Source: Spirodela intermedia (Eukaryota > Streptophyta > Magnoliopsida > Alismatales > Araceae). Taken from it: a stretch of DNA of 64,000 nt. The position numbers and the translations under genes were made by a program. Positions 13,989-26,666 of this stretch are shown piece after piece (within the stretch, counting starts at the first letter, position 1; each line of letters starts with the position of its first letter). Below the pieces are notes generated by a model. It did not search any database. It saw only the letters and a program-made list of their open reading frames with translations, and was not told where the DNA came from. The stretch covers positions 7,223,878-7,287,877 of the forward strand of contig LR746264.1 of assembly GCA_902729315.2 (NCBI GenBank). The letters are read 5' to 3'.

Positions 13989-15418
13989 ATGGCGCTGTAC
14001 GCGACGCTCGTCGAGGCGATCAACTCCTACACGGGGCTGACGCCTGCTGCGTTCTTCACGATTTTGGCTCTCATGGTGGGAGTCTACCGCCTTGTCTCCG
14101 GGATGTTCGTGGCGCCCGAGACGGAGGCCGCGCGGGCAGTTCCGGCGGAGCCCTTCACCCCTGCCAAACCAGTGCAGATGGGGGACGTGACGCTGGAGGA
14201 GCTGAAGGCCTACGACGGTTCTGATCCGAAGAAGCCGCTGTTGATGGCGATCAAGGGCCAGATCTACGACGTTTCTATGTCCAGGTATGCCTCATCTTCC
14301 CGCGTTTTCTTCCCCAGTTTTCGTGTTCCTTTTCGTCGCCGGATCGTATGATCCAGCGGAGCCGATACAGGGTTTCTGATTCTAAGTCGGAACTAACCCT
14401 GAGGCAGTGAGACGGGAGAACTCCTTCGTTTCATTGAGATTTTCATGGTTCATTGATCGTATAAAGGTGAAGTTCTTCGCGTAGGGACGGCCGTTACGGC
14501 GTTTGCAGTGATCTCTGACGAATTTATTGCACGTATTGTTCTATAAATAGGCAAATAACAAAGTTCTGTGGCTCCTGCCCGGGCACAGCTTAATTGCAGC
14601 AGCGGGATGAACTCTTCTGCCGGAGGGGAGGAACGATTTATAAATTTCTCATTTCTGTGAGCACAAAGCGAGCACTTTAGGGCACAAAATCTAAGCAAAT
14701 ATGCACATCTAAGCATCGTCAGTCTGGCGGAAACCAGCCATCTAATAGCTCATCGGATGTGATCCAAACGACACAGCAGGTCACCCTGCTTATGCAGCAG
14801 GTGAGGAAGACGAAGGAACTAACAGTGTCTGCATATATCCCGTTCCATTAGGAACAGATGCCCAACTTTTGCAGCACACATCATTGGGGAAACATAATTT
14901 TCTGCCGATTTAATCAGTGCTGGAAATTTAGGTGAATCACTCGACAGCTTAGACTTATCTCTCATGGTGTTAACCCTGTTCAGGAGAAGGGAAATCTGAA
15001 TCCGAGGCATGCAGGATATTGAACATATAGTAAGTGCTAAAGACCCTCATCAGAAAGCAAAGCTTGGATGATAAATGTATTTTTTTTAATTTTTTTTAAT
15101 CTTGTTTCTTCTGATCAAGCTCTGCCTGAGAAGCCGTGAAACCAGTTCATAGGGTAAAGAAAGCTATTATGGAAGAAGAATGGCCGTCTGGCAGCTGTCC
15201 ATGGTCAGCTGACCTCTTGTCTGGCCTTCACCCGGGGTGTTGTTCTAGCCCACAGAAGAAAGCTTTCTTGCGAGTGATGGAAATATGAACAAGGACCAAT
15301 TTTTTTTTTTGATCTGAGTAGAAAGGACAGTGGAAAATTTTAAATGGATCCAATGTCTACAATAGTCATTGTATTTATTTTCCAGAGATGGTTCTTATTT
15401 CTCTACTGTTAGGAAGAC

Positions 15419-15468
<50 letters not shown>

Positions 15469-16421
15469 AATCAGTTCACTGGCATTGTGTTGGGCTGTGG
15501 TTACGGTTGTTGCTTGCCAAAGGGGATTCCCGGAAGGGAAAAAAAATAGCAAGGTCGCACATTCAATCCTCCAATGAGAGAACAGGATAATTTTCGTTGC
15601 TATCCAACATTAACATGACTTCCAGTGCATGCAGATTCCTCGTGCCTCCTGCTCTCCCCTCGTCCATGCTGAGGTACAGGTGGGAGAAGTAGCAATGATT
15701 GGCTGGCCATCATAAGTTTGAGAACTACGAAAAACTGATCGTTGACTTTGGCTTGTTGGTTCAGATTGGATTAATTGTAGATTACCATCTAGGGCTCTGT
15801 GTTTTCTATAAGAGGATACATCTCTAACAAGTCAACCTTCGTCGAGTCAACCAAATGATCCTTGTTCAGAAAAATATCTGATGAGCCAAAGTTATTGGGT
15901 CATCCCACTCGACCATGATGAAGTAGAAGAACCTTTATTACTCATCAGAATTGTGTTCTATCTCAGATAACTGACTTGCACCTAGAAGTCAGCGTGCGAT
16001 TAGTGATTTGAGGGGTGGGAAACCATGGCAGATGTGTTCATTATCGTTCGTCACGACCGCTTTTCTTACCTGATTTCTGCTGATAATTCGTAAATTCTCA
16101 GAACATTGATGCGAGAGATGTGGCCGTTGACCCCCTATTTGCAGGATGTTCTACGGACCTGGAGGCCCTTACGCGCTCTTCGCCGGGAGGGACGCCAGCC
16201 GGGCCTTGGCTCTCATGTCCTTTGACCAGAACGACCTCACCGGGGACCTGGAAGGTCTCAGCGCCGCCGAACTCGACGTCCTGGAGGACTGGGAATTGAA
16301 GTTCATAGAGAAGTACGCGAAGGTGGGTCAACTCGTCCCCGTGAAACCCGCCGAGTCCGCCGAGTCCGCCGGGTCAGGGGAAGACGACGGCAGTGCCCCC
16401 CAAAAGTCAGCGGTCGCGTAG
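13989..16421 (+). CDS. Membrane steroid-binding protein (MAPR family, cytochrome b5-like domain)
   Basis: Two exons, 13989-14284 and 16145-16421, join in frame (AG|G, Arg) to a 190-aa protein, the usual MSBP size. An N-terminal membrane anchor (about residues 18-41, AAFFTILALMVGVYRLVSGM) is followed by the cytochrome b5-like heme/steroid-binding fold: VTLEELKAYDG, then KPLLMAIKGQIYDVSMSR, then across the intron MFYGPGGPYALFAGRDASRA and LEDWELKFIEKYAKVG. The YGPGGPY and AGRDASRAL motifs are diagnostic of the MAPR/PGRMC family. Plant members bind sterols and act at the ER and plasma membrane, in brassinosteroid signalling and in organising lignin P450s; which role applies here cannot be told. 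The C-terminal tail is Ser/Glu/Pro-rich. Confidence 0.92.
15424..15466. repeat. (GA)n microsatellite in the MAPR gene intron
   Basis: About 21 GA units inside the 1.86-kb intron of the membrane steroid-binding protein gene. The rest of that intron shows no coding signal. Confidence 0.95.
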
Positions 16422-17592
16422 CCTGCGTCCTCATGTGCATTTCGGTTCCGGTGTTCGAAGAAAGTCAACCCTTCGAAGCTTTTATTCTCTGAGTTAGGCA
16501 AATCGTCGAACACCTTGAAAAAGGCCCAACTTGGGACACAACCCGGCCGCCGCCCACCAGGCCGACCAGGAGGGTGCAACTAACCCACCGGCGCGTCCCC
16601 GGTCGACCCTCCATCAGACGGTGAGAACGCGAGGGGCGGTAGATATTTTACCGAACGGTGACGTGGCGACGCCACCTGACAGCGTCTGTCCTTTTCCTGA
16701 CAGACGGCGTCGGTGTCTGCCGGCTGCCCTCTCCACTGAGGGGCGCCGACGTGTCACGTTTAACGGGAGCGCCTTGTCTTCTGACGACGGTGACGAAGAG
16801 GGAGAGCACTTCCGAACCTTATATTTTCTTCTTCCGGGAACCTTCTTCAAGCTACGCGACTTCTGCACCGCCGGAATCCTTCGTCGTCGTCCTGTGCTGA
16901 GGACTTCCCCGTCTGTGGGCTGTGGTGGATTGGAAGCCGCCGCGGATTTTCGTGGCTGCTCTGTTTCTGTGGATTGTTTGGGGCTCGATAACCCTTCAGG
17001 ATGGGGGTTCCTCTGCCCACGGAGCTCTCTCAGTTCTTGGGAAATGTTGCCCGACGGAAAGATTCGGGGGAGAGATGCTTGATCTGATCTGTAGGTGCGT
17101 ATGCGTATAGTGATCGATCTGCTGCTGTTCTATCTCTTGATGGCTAGGGTTCCGATAGTTGGGATCATCTTTTCTGCCTGTTCGCTATTTGTTTTTTTTA
17201 TTCGGAATTCCGCAATTTATTGTGTGGAATCCCTTCCGATGTTTCGTTCCTCGAAGATGATCCGAGGCTCGCCCCCAGTTTTAGAACATCTTGTTGAGGT
17301 TGGTTGGTTTTGCAGTTGGTTTTCCTCGCGTAGATGTGAAAATTCCCCAAACGGGGAAGAACATTTATGTGGCTGATGATGAATTCTTCATCGGGTTCCT
17401 CGCTGCCCTAGAAAATCTATTTCCTAATTATGCACTTATTTTGCTGGTTATTCACTCAGATCATCAGCTGGTTCCATCTGGTTTGGGAGGCGACATTCAC
17501 CATCAATCGAGAACTATCGAGCTCCTCGGAGCTTCCGTCACGGTGGCAGTCTCAGGAGAATCGCCATTGGAAGCCCCGCGGAGGAAGGAAAC
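16422..17592 (+). promoter_or_regulatory. Promoter and leader of the F-box gene, with a probable leader intron
   Basis: This holds the 3' end of the MAPR gene and the upstream region of the F-box gene. A probable leader intron runs from a GTGCGT donor after 17094 to an acceptor ending at 17467. The second leader exon has no ATG before 17593, which supports 17593 as the start. An ORF of about 180 codons at 16531-17082 has no recognisable domain and covers promoter sequence, so it is not called. An imperfect inverted repeat lies at about 16678-16712. Confidence 0.4.
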
Positions 17593-18663
17593 ATGCCCTC
17601 CAAAGTGCAGATCCATGCCGTAGACCAGACTCCCTTCCCCGATCAGTTTGACCGGCTGCCTGATTCTCTCGTGCTCCTCATCCTCAACAAAGTCTCCGAC
17701 GTCCGTTCCCTCGGCCACTGCTGCGCCGTCTCTAAGCGCTTCAGCTCGCTCGTCCCCTTCGTCCAGGACATTTACCTGAAGATCGACCGGGTTGTCGCTG
17801 GCGACGGCGACGGTGACGAGGGGCTAAACCCCTCCTCCGTGAAGCCCTCCAACTTCTTCTGCAACTTCCTCAAGTACGTCATCTTCGCCATCCTCAGGCC
17901 GCTCCATCATCTCCGCAGCGCCGCCTGCGGGTACAGGCCCCTCCTTCCCCAGCTCAGCCACCACTCCCCCGCCCGCGTGCTCAAGAACTTCGGGCACGTC
18001 CGCAACCTGCGAATCGAGCTCCCGGCCGGCGACGTGGGTACGGAGGAAGGGGTGCTCCTGAAGTGGAGGGCCGAGTTCGGGAGCACCCTGCAGAACTGCG
18101 TCATTCTCGGAGGCACGCGCATGGATCGCAGGGCGAGTGAGTCACCGTCGCCGGCACCGGCGCCGGAGGACAACGGGAGCATCCCCGAAGCGTTCTACAC
18201 CGACGGCGGGCTGAAGCTGCGCGTGGTCTGGACCATCAGCTCTCTGATCGCCGCCTCCACGAGGCACTACCTTCTGCGGCAGATCATCAAGGATCACCCA
18301 ACTCTGCGGAGCCTGATATTGACGGATGCAGACGGGCAGGGAACCCTGAGCATGGGGCAGGAGCAGCTGAAGGAGTTCAGAGAGAAGCCGCTGGCGGCGT
18401 CGGCCTCGTCGAACCGAACCCAGGTGCCGGCCTCCCTCTTGAAACTACGGTACGCTTCCCATTTGCTGCTCCCCGACGGCATCAGCATGCAAGGCGCCAC
18501 GCTGGTGGCCATCAGGCCTTCGCCGGAGAGCGGCGGCGGTGCTGCCCCCGGGAGGAAGGAAGCTGATTCCTTCCTCTCCGGGGCCTTCGAGGAGCCATTC
18601 GGCGCCGCAGTGAAAGCCCTCTTCAAGAGGCGCATCTACCTCCTGGAGATGAACAGCTTCTGA
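17593..18663 (+). CDS. F-box protein (At5g46170/At4g18380-like)
   Basis: Intronless 356-aa protein. The F-box is at about residues 18-60 (FDRLPDSLVLLILNKVSDVR, then CCAVSKRFSSLVP), followed by a plant-specific region typical of this subfamily: HSPARVLKNFGHVRNLRIEL, LLKWRAEFGSTLQNCVILGG and ALFKRRIYLLEMNSF at the C terminus. F-box proteins bring substrates to SCF (SKP1-cullin-F-box) ubiquitin ligases. The target of this subfamily is not evident from sequence. It is GC-rich throughout with a GC-rich linker (residues about 178-196, PSPAPAPEDNGS). The 3' end converges on the J-domain gene 288 bp away. Confidence 0.9.
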   Translation: MPSKVQIHAVDQTPFPDQFDRLPDSLVLLILNKVSDVRSLGHCCAVSKRFSSLVPFVQDIYLKIDRVVAGDGDGDEGLNPSSVKPSNFFCNFLKYVIFAILRPLHHLRSAACGYRPLLPQLSHHSPARVLKNFGHVRNLRIELPAGDVGTEEGVLLKWRAEFGSTLQNCVILGGTRMDRRASESPSPAPAPEDNGSIPEAFYTDGGLKLRVVWTISSLIAASTRHYLLRQIIKDHPTLRSLILTDADGQGTLSMGQEQLKEFREKPLAASASSNRTQVPASLLKLRYASHLLLPDGISMQGATLVAIRPSPESGGGAAPGRKEADSFLSGAFEEPFGAAVKALFKRRIYLLEMNSF

Positions 18664-18951
18664 TGAACACCATCGCCCTGGTTTTCTCCTCTCTCTCTCC
18701 TGATGATCTAAAGATTCGTGTACAGCCGTCTGAATGGCTAATTATCTCACCCATATGTGACTATGTAGTAAGCAGCATGCATTTTGCAAATGATCCATCG
18801 GAACGATCTTTCAGAGCAGCGGGATTTTGACCCGCTGCTGAAGAAGTTATTTCAAAACTTTGTGCATTGCTTCCTTCTTTCTGCTTTTCCGGTACAACCT
18901 TGAAACTGGGAAGGAAGAGGGCAGCAAGTCAGCGACCCGAACGGATGGTCC

Positions 18952-20336
18952 TCAGCCCTCCTCTCTGCGCACCTTCGCCTTCTCGAGCGACTCCATGGCC
19001 TCTTCGAAGGATTTCTGTAAACCATTCGACTGCCCGTTAGCGTGCATACGGCCCCGACCGCTGGCTCTGGCCTTAGATTTCGCACGTGCCAGCATACATT
19101 GAAGGTAGAGAGAGAAAGAAAGAGAGTGGGCATCAGATGCCGGATCCAGTAAACGTGGAGTCGTCCCCCACAGTGTCCTTTTGCTTATTCCGTATGGTTC
19201 CTCTGTTTCTGACGGCCACCGAGCGAGAGAGTAGGGCTCTGCGGAGATGGACCATCTTTCTCTGACGCTTCCATCAAAAGTGTGGAGCTTTTTCATCCAC
19301 TCCATGCTTTCTTATAATGGGCAATCAAGATCTCAAAAGGGAGTGGTTTGACGTCGCCTGAATCGGTGTCAGAGGACCCAAGGCTCAGCTCTGCTGATTG
19401 GATCGTACTCTCTGGTTGTTCTTCCATTCTGAGGGAATTAATGGCTAGTGGAGGAGCTCTTGGCCGTCAGATTAATGGAGGAAGCAGGGAGTCGATATGT
19501 GGGTGAGTAATTTTTCTTGATGCGATTTGTCTCGGTTGGGGAAGAACTCCTGCTGAGATCGTGCGAATGGGGGAGGGGAGATGCAGCTGTCGACGAACTG
19601 GGTCCTCTGTTGCAGGTGTTTCTTCTGTCGTTCGTTCTACGGAAGAATCTGGACGAGAAAGTCAACTGGGCAGGGGAGACAGAAAGAGAGTAGGCGAGCT
19701 TCGTACCCCGGAGTTGTTCATCCTCCAGATCGCATCTCCGCTTCTTTCGACGACGACCGCCCCGCCGAGCAGCGCACTGGAGATGGAAGGACCGACGAAC
19801 ATCAGCAGGGTGGGTTCCGAAAGAAAGATCAAGCATTTTTGCAGGAGTTTTGGGTGTGAATCGGAATCGATGGTTGCCGCCGGTTGGAGATTTAGCAGAA
19901 TTCGTCCCATCGAGAGGTTCGCAGAGCGAAGATTATCAGCGGAGATGGATTACCTCGCGAGGGCAACGTTGAGGAGGAACCTCCGGCTGGTTAGATACCG
20001 GAACAGGAACTCCCAATCGAACGCCGGCCGTGAATTCCTAGCGGCGCCGCCGTAGCCGTAACCCCGGTGGGCGGAGGTGTGGGCGGCGCGCCGCCCTCCG
20101 AAGCCCTCGGGCCTCCTCCCTCCGGCGAAGTCATACTCGGCCCGGCGGCGGTCGTCAATGAGGATCTCGTAGGCCTCGGAGACCTGCTTGAAGCTGAGGA
20201 CCGCCTGGTCCCTGACCGCCGGAGGGGAGAGCGAGTGCCTGTCCGGGTGGAACTTGAGGGCGCACCGCCGGAAGGCCTCTTTGATCTCCTTCTTGGTGGC
20301 GCTCCGCCGCAGCCCTAGCGTCTGGTAGTGATCCAT
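18952..20336 (-). CDS. J-domain protein similar to Arabidopsis chaperone DnaJ 72
   Basis: Three exons, 19954-20336, 19707-19776 and 18952-19014, join in frame to 171 aa. The J domain is N-terminal (residues 1-70) with the HPD motif at 30-32 and helix IV near SEAYEILIDD. A Gly/Tyr/Arg-rich linker follows (YGYGGAARN), then a hydrophobic segment formed across the first junction (about 120-138), then a short tail ending KSFEEAMESLEKAKVRREEG, which matches the conserved DnaJ 72 C terminus. It is likely an Hsp70 co-chaperone anchored to a membrane. The ATG at 20336 (MDHYQTLGL) is preferred over one 42 bases upstream because family members start at the J domain. The gene is convergent with the F-box gene. 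Confidence 0.88.
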
Positions 20337-20913
20337 GGCGATGCCGAGAACGAACCCCCCCCCCAGCTCATCGACCACCGGGTGCCCTCTCTCTCTCTCT
20401 CTTCCTGCGGTTGCCGCGGGGAGGACGACGCAATAAAACGTGGCCCACCCGAGACCATGTATCCCCCTCTCCTGCTCTCTCTCTTCATGGGTCCCTCTCC
20501 CTCTCTCTCTCTCTCTCTCGCTCCACCCCTCTAGGCACAGATATTCATCAAGAACATAATGAATGGAGGCCGATTACTGTGTGTGTGTGTGTGAGAGAGA
20601 GAGAGAGGACCCAGAAACAGCAGAAACAGCAGAAACAGAGGTTTTACAATCGTGAAGGGGGAGGGAGGGAGGAGGAAGCACAAACTTCTTCATCTTCGAG
20701 GGGGGACGATAAAATCCAAGTTCTACAGATTCGGGAGCGGGCTCCAGGCGGGTAATCTTTACACAGTAGATATCACTCCCCATTAACAAGGGGCTCGCTT
20801 TGGCCGGAGCAAGCTCGTCCCCCTGGTGTCGCAGTTCGCCGGCGGCAAAAGCCTGCTTATTCTCTCTCCCGACCCTTTACACGGGCTCGCTCAGCAGGCC
20901 TCCAATCGAAGAG

Positions 20914-23317
20914 CTAAATGGAACAATCCGATGGACGCTGATCCGCCGCCTTCTGCGCCTCGTACCTCCTCCGAGCCTCGTCGATGGCGCTCCCCAGCCT
21001 TTTGTACATCTCCTGCGACTCGCCGGAGAAGCCCTTCAAGTGACCCAGCAGATCCACAAGACATCTCTGCAGCGTCTCCAAGCACGAGCCCCAATCGATC
21101 GTCTCCTCCCTGCCGATAACTTCCTGGTGGTTGTTGCTGTTCTTCTTCTTCTTCTCCTCGCGAGGAAGAACCCGCGAAGTCTCCATAGCCAACCTTCTGA
21201 TGGAGTCGGATGTGGCTTTGTCAGGGAGCTTCTCCAGCTCGGCGAGCCATTCCCTGCAGGCGACGTAGATCGGAGGGCCAACGGCTCTCGGCGGTGGGAA
21301 TACGTTGTTCTTCCTCCTACCGACTTGCTCGACCCGTTTGAGGCACTTGAGGAGCCAGTTGTTTAAGGCCCGTAAGTAGTCCCTATGGGCAGCGATCCAC
21401 TTGTTGAAGCTCGAATTCAGCCCGTTCAGCTCGCTCTGGAGGGCGGCGGCGGCCAGGCGGAGGTACTCCGACCGGGGAGTGACCTTGGGGTTGGCAGTGT
21501 TGCTCGCCTCCCGTATGATCTCATACTGCAGCTTGTGGCATTCAAGCATCGTCCCCCACATCCGAGTTAACCTGCAATGGGTGGCCACAAGATCAGCCCT
21601 TTAGATAAGTAACGTTGGGCCCAGGTCGATGAGACGCATGGAGAAAGAAGAAAGCTCGACTTATATATCCTCAGATTACTAGAAAAAACAATCCCTGTTG
21701 CTTAGAACTTTTCAAAGAAGGATCAGGAATGATCATATGAAAAATAAAAAAAATAAAAAAAAGACAATTTTTTTCTGCCCGTCATTAGCATAAATGGCAT
21801 TAATCACAGCGCATTCATCAGCTTGCTATCATAATATCTCATTGAGCATCCCCTGACCAGGTGAGAGATTAGTATCATGCATGATTAATCCAGGCTCATA
21901 TTAATCCATGAGAAATATAAAAATAGTAAATGGGTTAGTAGAAAGAAAGGATATTAAGTGATATCAACAAGCATGCCGACAAGTCCACATATAGACCTCG
22001 AGAATGTAATAGTTTAAAAACTAAAGCATACATACCCTCCGATCAGTTCTTCGAGCTGAGGCTGGAGCTCTTTATCCCTGATTTCCTCAATCTTCCTGGA
22101 TATGGAGTCGATTCTATGGATCGCAATGCATATACTTGAATGCAAGTCCTTAACATGAGCTCGCGTCTTGTCAACCCTGTAGGGCTTTTCGTCTTTCAAA
22201 TCTTGATCTCTAAGCAGTCTGCACTTGATGTCATATTTCCTACATAGGACACCATTTGCCTGATGGTCGCAGAAACATCGAGCTTCAGTGGCTACTCAAC
22301 AACATCCACAGGGGAAGGAAATATAACATATCTGAACATCATAGCATAGTTTTCATTTAAGCTATCAGAGTGATGATTCTTAATATGCTGCAACAGAGTA
22401 TGATATATATCTTCATTTTTATTTTTTTTTTCTATAGAAGGCGTTGTATGACAAAGTCGGACTGAAAATGAAAAAAGTGGACTAGGAAAATAATCTCACC
22501 CGGAAAAATGAGATGTCGACTGAAAAATAAAAATAAATTAAAAAAGGCTGAAGGACAACTAGAAAATATGCCAACTTAATCCAGAAAAACTTCTAAAAAA
22601 ATTTGACTGAACACTCCTCTCTAAATCCCACAACTGAAGGACAATTGTTAAGCTTCCAAGTTAACAAAAATAGCTCAATCAAAAGATGAGGCAGCTCTTG
22701 AATGTGCCTGTAAATACTCAAAAAATTTCTCAGTACGCCCATTGGAGCCTGACCACAAAGGCCACAGATATCAACAAATCTTCCAAAAAACGTGGAGAAT
22801 TCGACGACTGGTAGAGGTACGTATGATTGATTGTTTACGGGTCTACTCAGACCTGTCAGCTGTTTAAAGCCTTGTATGAGTCATTTTTCTAGGAAAATTA
22901 AATCTGAGTTGATGAGAAAAGTAGCATCCCAAAAAATTTGTTTCGGTCAATTCTATAACCTCTATAAAGTCCATTCCCAAATTTTCTGTCCTTTGCAGAG
23001 ATGCCCATGTTGGATGCGACACAGAAGCCATTGTGCAGCCACAAACTGTTGCTCTTAATGTAGAAGCCCTAGCATTGACCATAAGACCGGGGAATCGACC
23101 GATAAATGAACTTACATTTATTTCAGGATTACGGAGAGAAATTGGAAAATTCTCAGATAATCGTGGACAAAAGCAAAGATGAAAACAAACCGGGATAACT
23201 AGTCGAGTAGGGCAACTAATTTCATTTTTACCAAACATGAGTTCCCAGATACACCTGTACATAACAATTAGTAACCCCCACTAGCATTCAACTCTCTCTC
23301 TCTCTCTCTCTCTCTCT

Positions 23318-23355
<38 letters not shown>

Positions 23356-26231
23356 GAGCCCTACTACCTGCCACAAATATGTATCACCATTTCCATATTA
23401 ATATTGAAATTTGAAGTATAGGCTTTAAGACAAAGGCTTCAAAGCAACACTTTTTTAAAATAACAAGAAGATTGGCGCGCACTTTTTTAATTACCGTGGA
23501 GTATTAAACAACCGAGTTCTTAGAAACCAGTAACAAGGTTGCTGCTGTTCAACCGAGCCACGAGATCAAAGAGACCATGAAACATCAGTCACAAAGAAAT
23601 TCCCAACTTACCTTGACCTCATCATAGAGCTTACTCTCCCATGCATACAGCCTATCGAGTGTTGACGCATGGCTGCCTGAATTCATGCACGTACTGCTCA
23701 AAAGGGTATTGCTCGACGGCTCAACAACACTTTTCACGGCCGCAACAATGGGGCTTCTTGAAGATGAAGAAAGTGAAGAAACCGATCGATGCCATGTCAA
23801 ATGCTTCATCTCAGTTGTAACCGGGTCTGCATTGATATTCATAAAATTTTAGCCAGCTTCTCAGTCATCATGTGATACCCAACTCAATCCAATCTATCAT
23901 ACAATATTTCTCCGCAGGCAAAAATAAATCTTTTAAAATCAATAGGATACCATAACATTGAACGGTTTGGTTTATAGTCAGCGAGAATGACGTCCGTTAG
24001 ATAAAATTTTAAATTCACGAGAAAAGGAGCTATTTTTGCGAAATGAAACTTTTTTAATTTATGGAAAACTAGGGGGGACCAAAAAAAAAAGAAGCCCGGG
24101 GAGAAATAGTGCACATATTACTCGACTTCATGGCACTAAAATCTTCGAGGCATAAATGCATAAATCAATATTTTACCGTACTGAATACCACCGGTGGGCA
24201 GAAAGCAAGGAGAAATTTAAAAAAAAAGAAGAAGAAAGAATTCATAAATGCTGTAACTAAAAGTGGAAGGACCTTCATCAACTGGACTATTTTTTTTATA
24301 TAATTTCCCTCTTCTGTCTGAAGTAGATAGTACAATAATTGCATTAATTATTAAAAAACGCTCCATACGAGCATCTCTCTCATTGAGACTGAGATGGTGA
24401 AACCTATGGTGCAGCTCCAACCATCTCAACTGGGAGTACTGTCCTTCCTTACACGAAGTTCTAACTGCTATTTCTAACATTTAATAATTTCCCAGCTTTT
24501 ATATAAAAATGTCAAATTTCAGTGGAAAATGAATTCCAGAAGTTGCTTACCTTGAGTAATATGAATTTCTTTCCTGCAGCAAATAAAAAGAGCAGCGAGG
24601 AGTGTTGATGCCTTTGATCTGGATGCTGCATTGGACAAGTCACGTTAGACACTATTGGTGAAAATCTGGTAAAACCAAATGATGATCAGAGAGGACGAAT
24701 GAGTTAAGTTAAACGGAAACTAACAATCACTTTACTAGTCGACCAGATAACATAAATTCGGTTAAATTTTGAGTTAATCATAAAACAAAAATAAGATGCA
24801 GGGCAAAAAGGGGAAATTGTTTATATCAGTCCATCTTTTTGGATGCACTGGATGCGACAGGGCCTTTCGTCTTGGATTCAATCCACCTAGAAATGGGCCT
24901 CCTCGAAGAGTATTAGGGTGGAGTTGCCCAGATACTGATTCAGACAAGGACCGAAACACGGTTAAAATGATTACAAAATTGACCCTTTTTTTTTTAACAG
25001 TTCTTCTAAGTTATCCATTAACAATGGCAATTACCGCGAGATGAAAAGGTTTAGCTTGAGTACTTTATGAAAGAATGTAAAAAAACGACTGTAATTCACC
25101 TGCTCCGTCAGGGGAAAGAGGACTGAAATTCACTTTATTCGCTTCCAGCATCCTCGGAACTTCTATACCAGCTTCAGAAGCCCTGACAAAGAGCAACTCA
25201 ATTTCCTTTACACTCATAAAAAGATCCTTCATTTCAGCTTTATTCTCCGAGCTATTCTCTCTCTTGCCCTCTTTCTTTCCACTTGTGAGGGGAGTGACTG
25301 GTGTAGGTGCAGCCCGGCCTGGCGTCGGATCAGGAACTGCATGAGCTTCACGTATACCATCTCGACAAGCAGTCTTCTCCCCAATTTTCTGTTCACTTGC
25401 CTGAGGCGGGTTCTCCACATCCGGGCTAAAAGAGCCATTTGTTAGATGAGAATCAATTACTTGGCTCCGGTTCCTGAAGATTCTCACCAAGGGTTCAGAG
25501 GTAGTCTTCTCAAACTCGTCTTCTGAGTCAACACCCTCGGACCGCCCGCGTGATGAGTGTTTTTCCTCTTCTAATTCTGGAATCCCCTCCTCTTCTCTAA
25601 GTCGACGGATATCATTAGGACTCTTAGTACCGTTGTTCAGCTCATTACCATCATGGAACGAAAATTGATCGTCGATTGAATGGAAGATACCAAAATAGTC
25701 CCATCCTCGTGTTTCAGTAATAGGAGCTGAAGGATCCTCAAAGATGGAAAATTCGTCAGAGTTTGGCGCTTCTTCTTTTGGAGAATCATCAGAGGATGAG
25801 CGCACTCTTCCTGTCAATGCAAGTGGTGGCCTCTCCTCAACTGTTTTAGAGAACCCTCCACTCGATTTCATGTTAAACGCCTGAAATCTGCCAGAGTAAG
25901 TAGAAGAGGAAGAAGGGGAGATGGAATCTACTCCTTCCGCATGCTGTGATAACGATGGAGATGAGCTTGAGAACTGAGAAGTGGACTTGTCTGTCAGAGC
26001 AAGAGGCTCGGGCGTCGCAGAGGTCGAAGTGCCCAACGAAGACTCTACAAACGGTTCAGCCTCCACGAGTTTTCTGATGGCAATTCCAGTGTTCTTAAGG
26101 GACTGAATGTAAGAGACGTGTGCTTCAGCCAGAGCAATTCTCTCATCCAGAGCTTGCCTCACAAAATTCTTCCTCTCTCGACAGACTATGAGGGCATTGC
26201 TGTCCTCTGTCCTAGAACCAGTTGCACCCAT
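20914..26231 (-). CDS. DUF630/DUF632 protein (NRG2/APSR1-like family)
   Basis: Five exons, 25100-26231, 24551-24625, 23612-23826, 22036-22259 and 20914-21571, join in frame to 767 aa. The N terminus MGATGSRTED fits an N-myristoylation signal (Gly2, Ser6) and leads the DUF630 domain (CRERKNFVRQALDERIALAE). A long Ser/Pro/acidic linker follows. DUF632 starts near residue 333 (DLFMSVKEIELLFVRASEAG) and runs through SRSKASTLLAAL, HLTWHRSVSSLSSSSRS, LDRLYAWESKLYDEVK, MWGTMLECHKLQYEII, LNNWLLKCLKRVEQ and PPIYVACREWLAELEKLP. Family members include the nitrate-response regulator NRG2 and a phosphate-starvation root protein; the specific role is unknown. Start 26231 was chosen over 26261 because of the myristoylation motif. 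Intron acceptors were picked to keep frame; the exon-4 acceptor at 22260 avoids an in-frame stop. Confidence 0.9.
23292..23353. repeat. (CT)n followed by poly(A) in a DUF632 gene intron
   Basis: A CT dinucleotide tract (23292-23317) is followed by about 29 A residues (23325-23353) within the intron between exons 3 and 4. The poly(A) could be a retroposon tail or simple slippage. No flanking duplication was recognised. Confidence 0.85.
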
Positions 26232-26666
26232 CACAATGGAGTTGCTAAAACCCAAAACCATCCTACTGGGAGAAATTTAGCTGCTTATAGAAAGATTTAA
26301 TCTTTTTTTTTTTCTTTCAAGCAGTTCGATACCAGCAAGGATAGCTGAGAGGACTGAAATATGCAGCGAAATTCCGAATGCTCACCAGTCTGAGACCTTA
26401 AATCACCAAGATACAGCACAGCTGCAGCCAGAGATTCCATTTAGAAAATCATTCATGGGAAGTAAAATAAATATCACTGCTTTAAAATAAAAATAAAAAA
26501 AGACGTGAGAATATTATGAGACATTGGGAAGGTAATTTACTTCAATAAATAGTCAGGACGAGATAGATGAGTGACATCTCTAAAATTTCTGTTATCATCA
26601 GCACATGCAGACCATGATCATACATAAACTTGGAATAGATTTAATAAAAATAATGAATTGTGTAGA

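Noticed and set aside
16531-17082. ORF of 183 codons upstream of the F-box gene
   Set aside because: No domain; it overlaps probable promoter and leader, and several overlapping frames are equally open.
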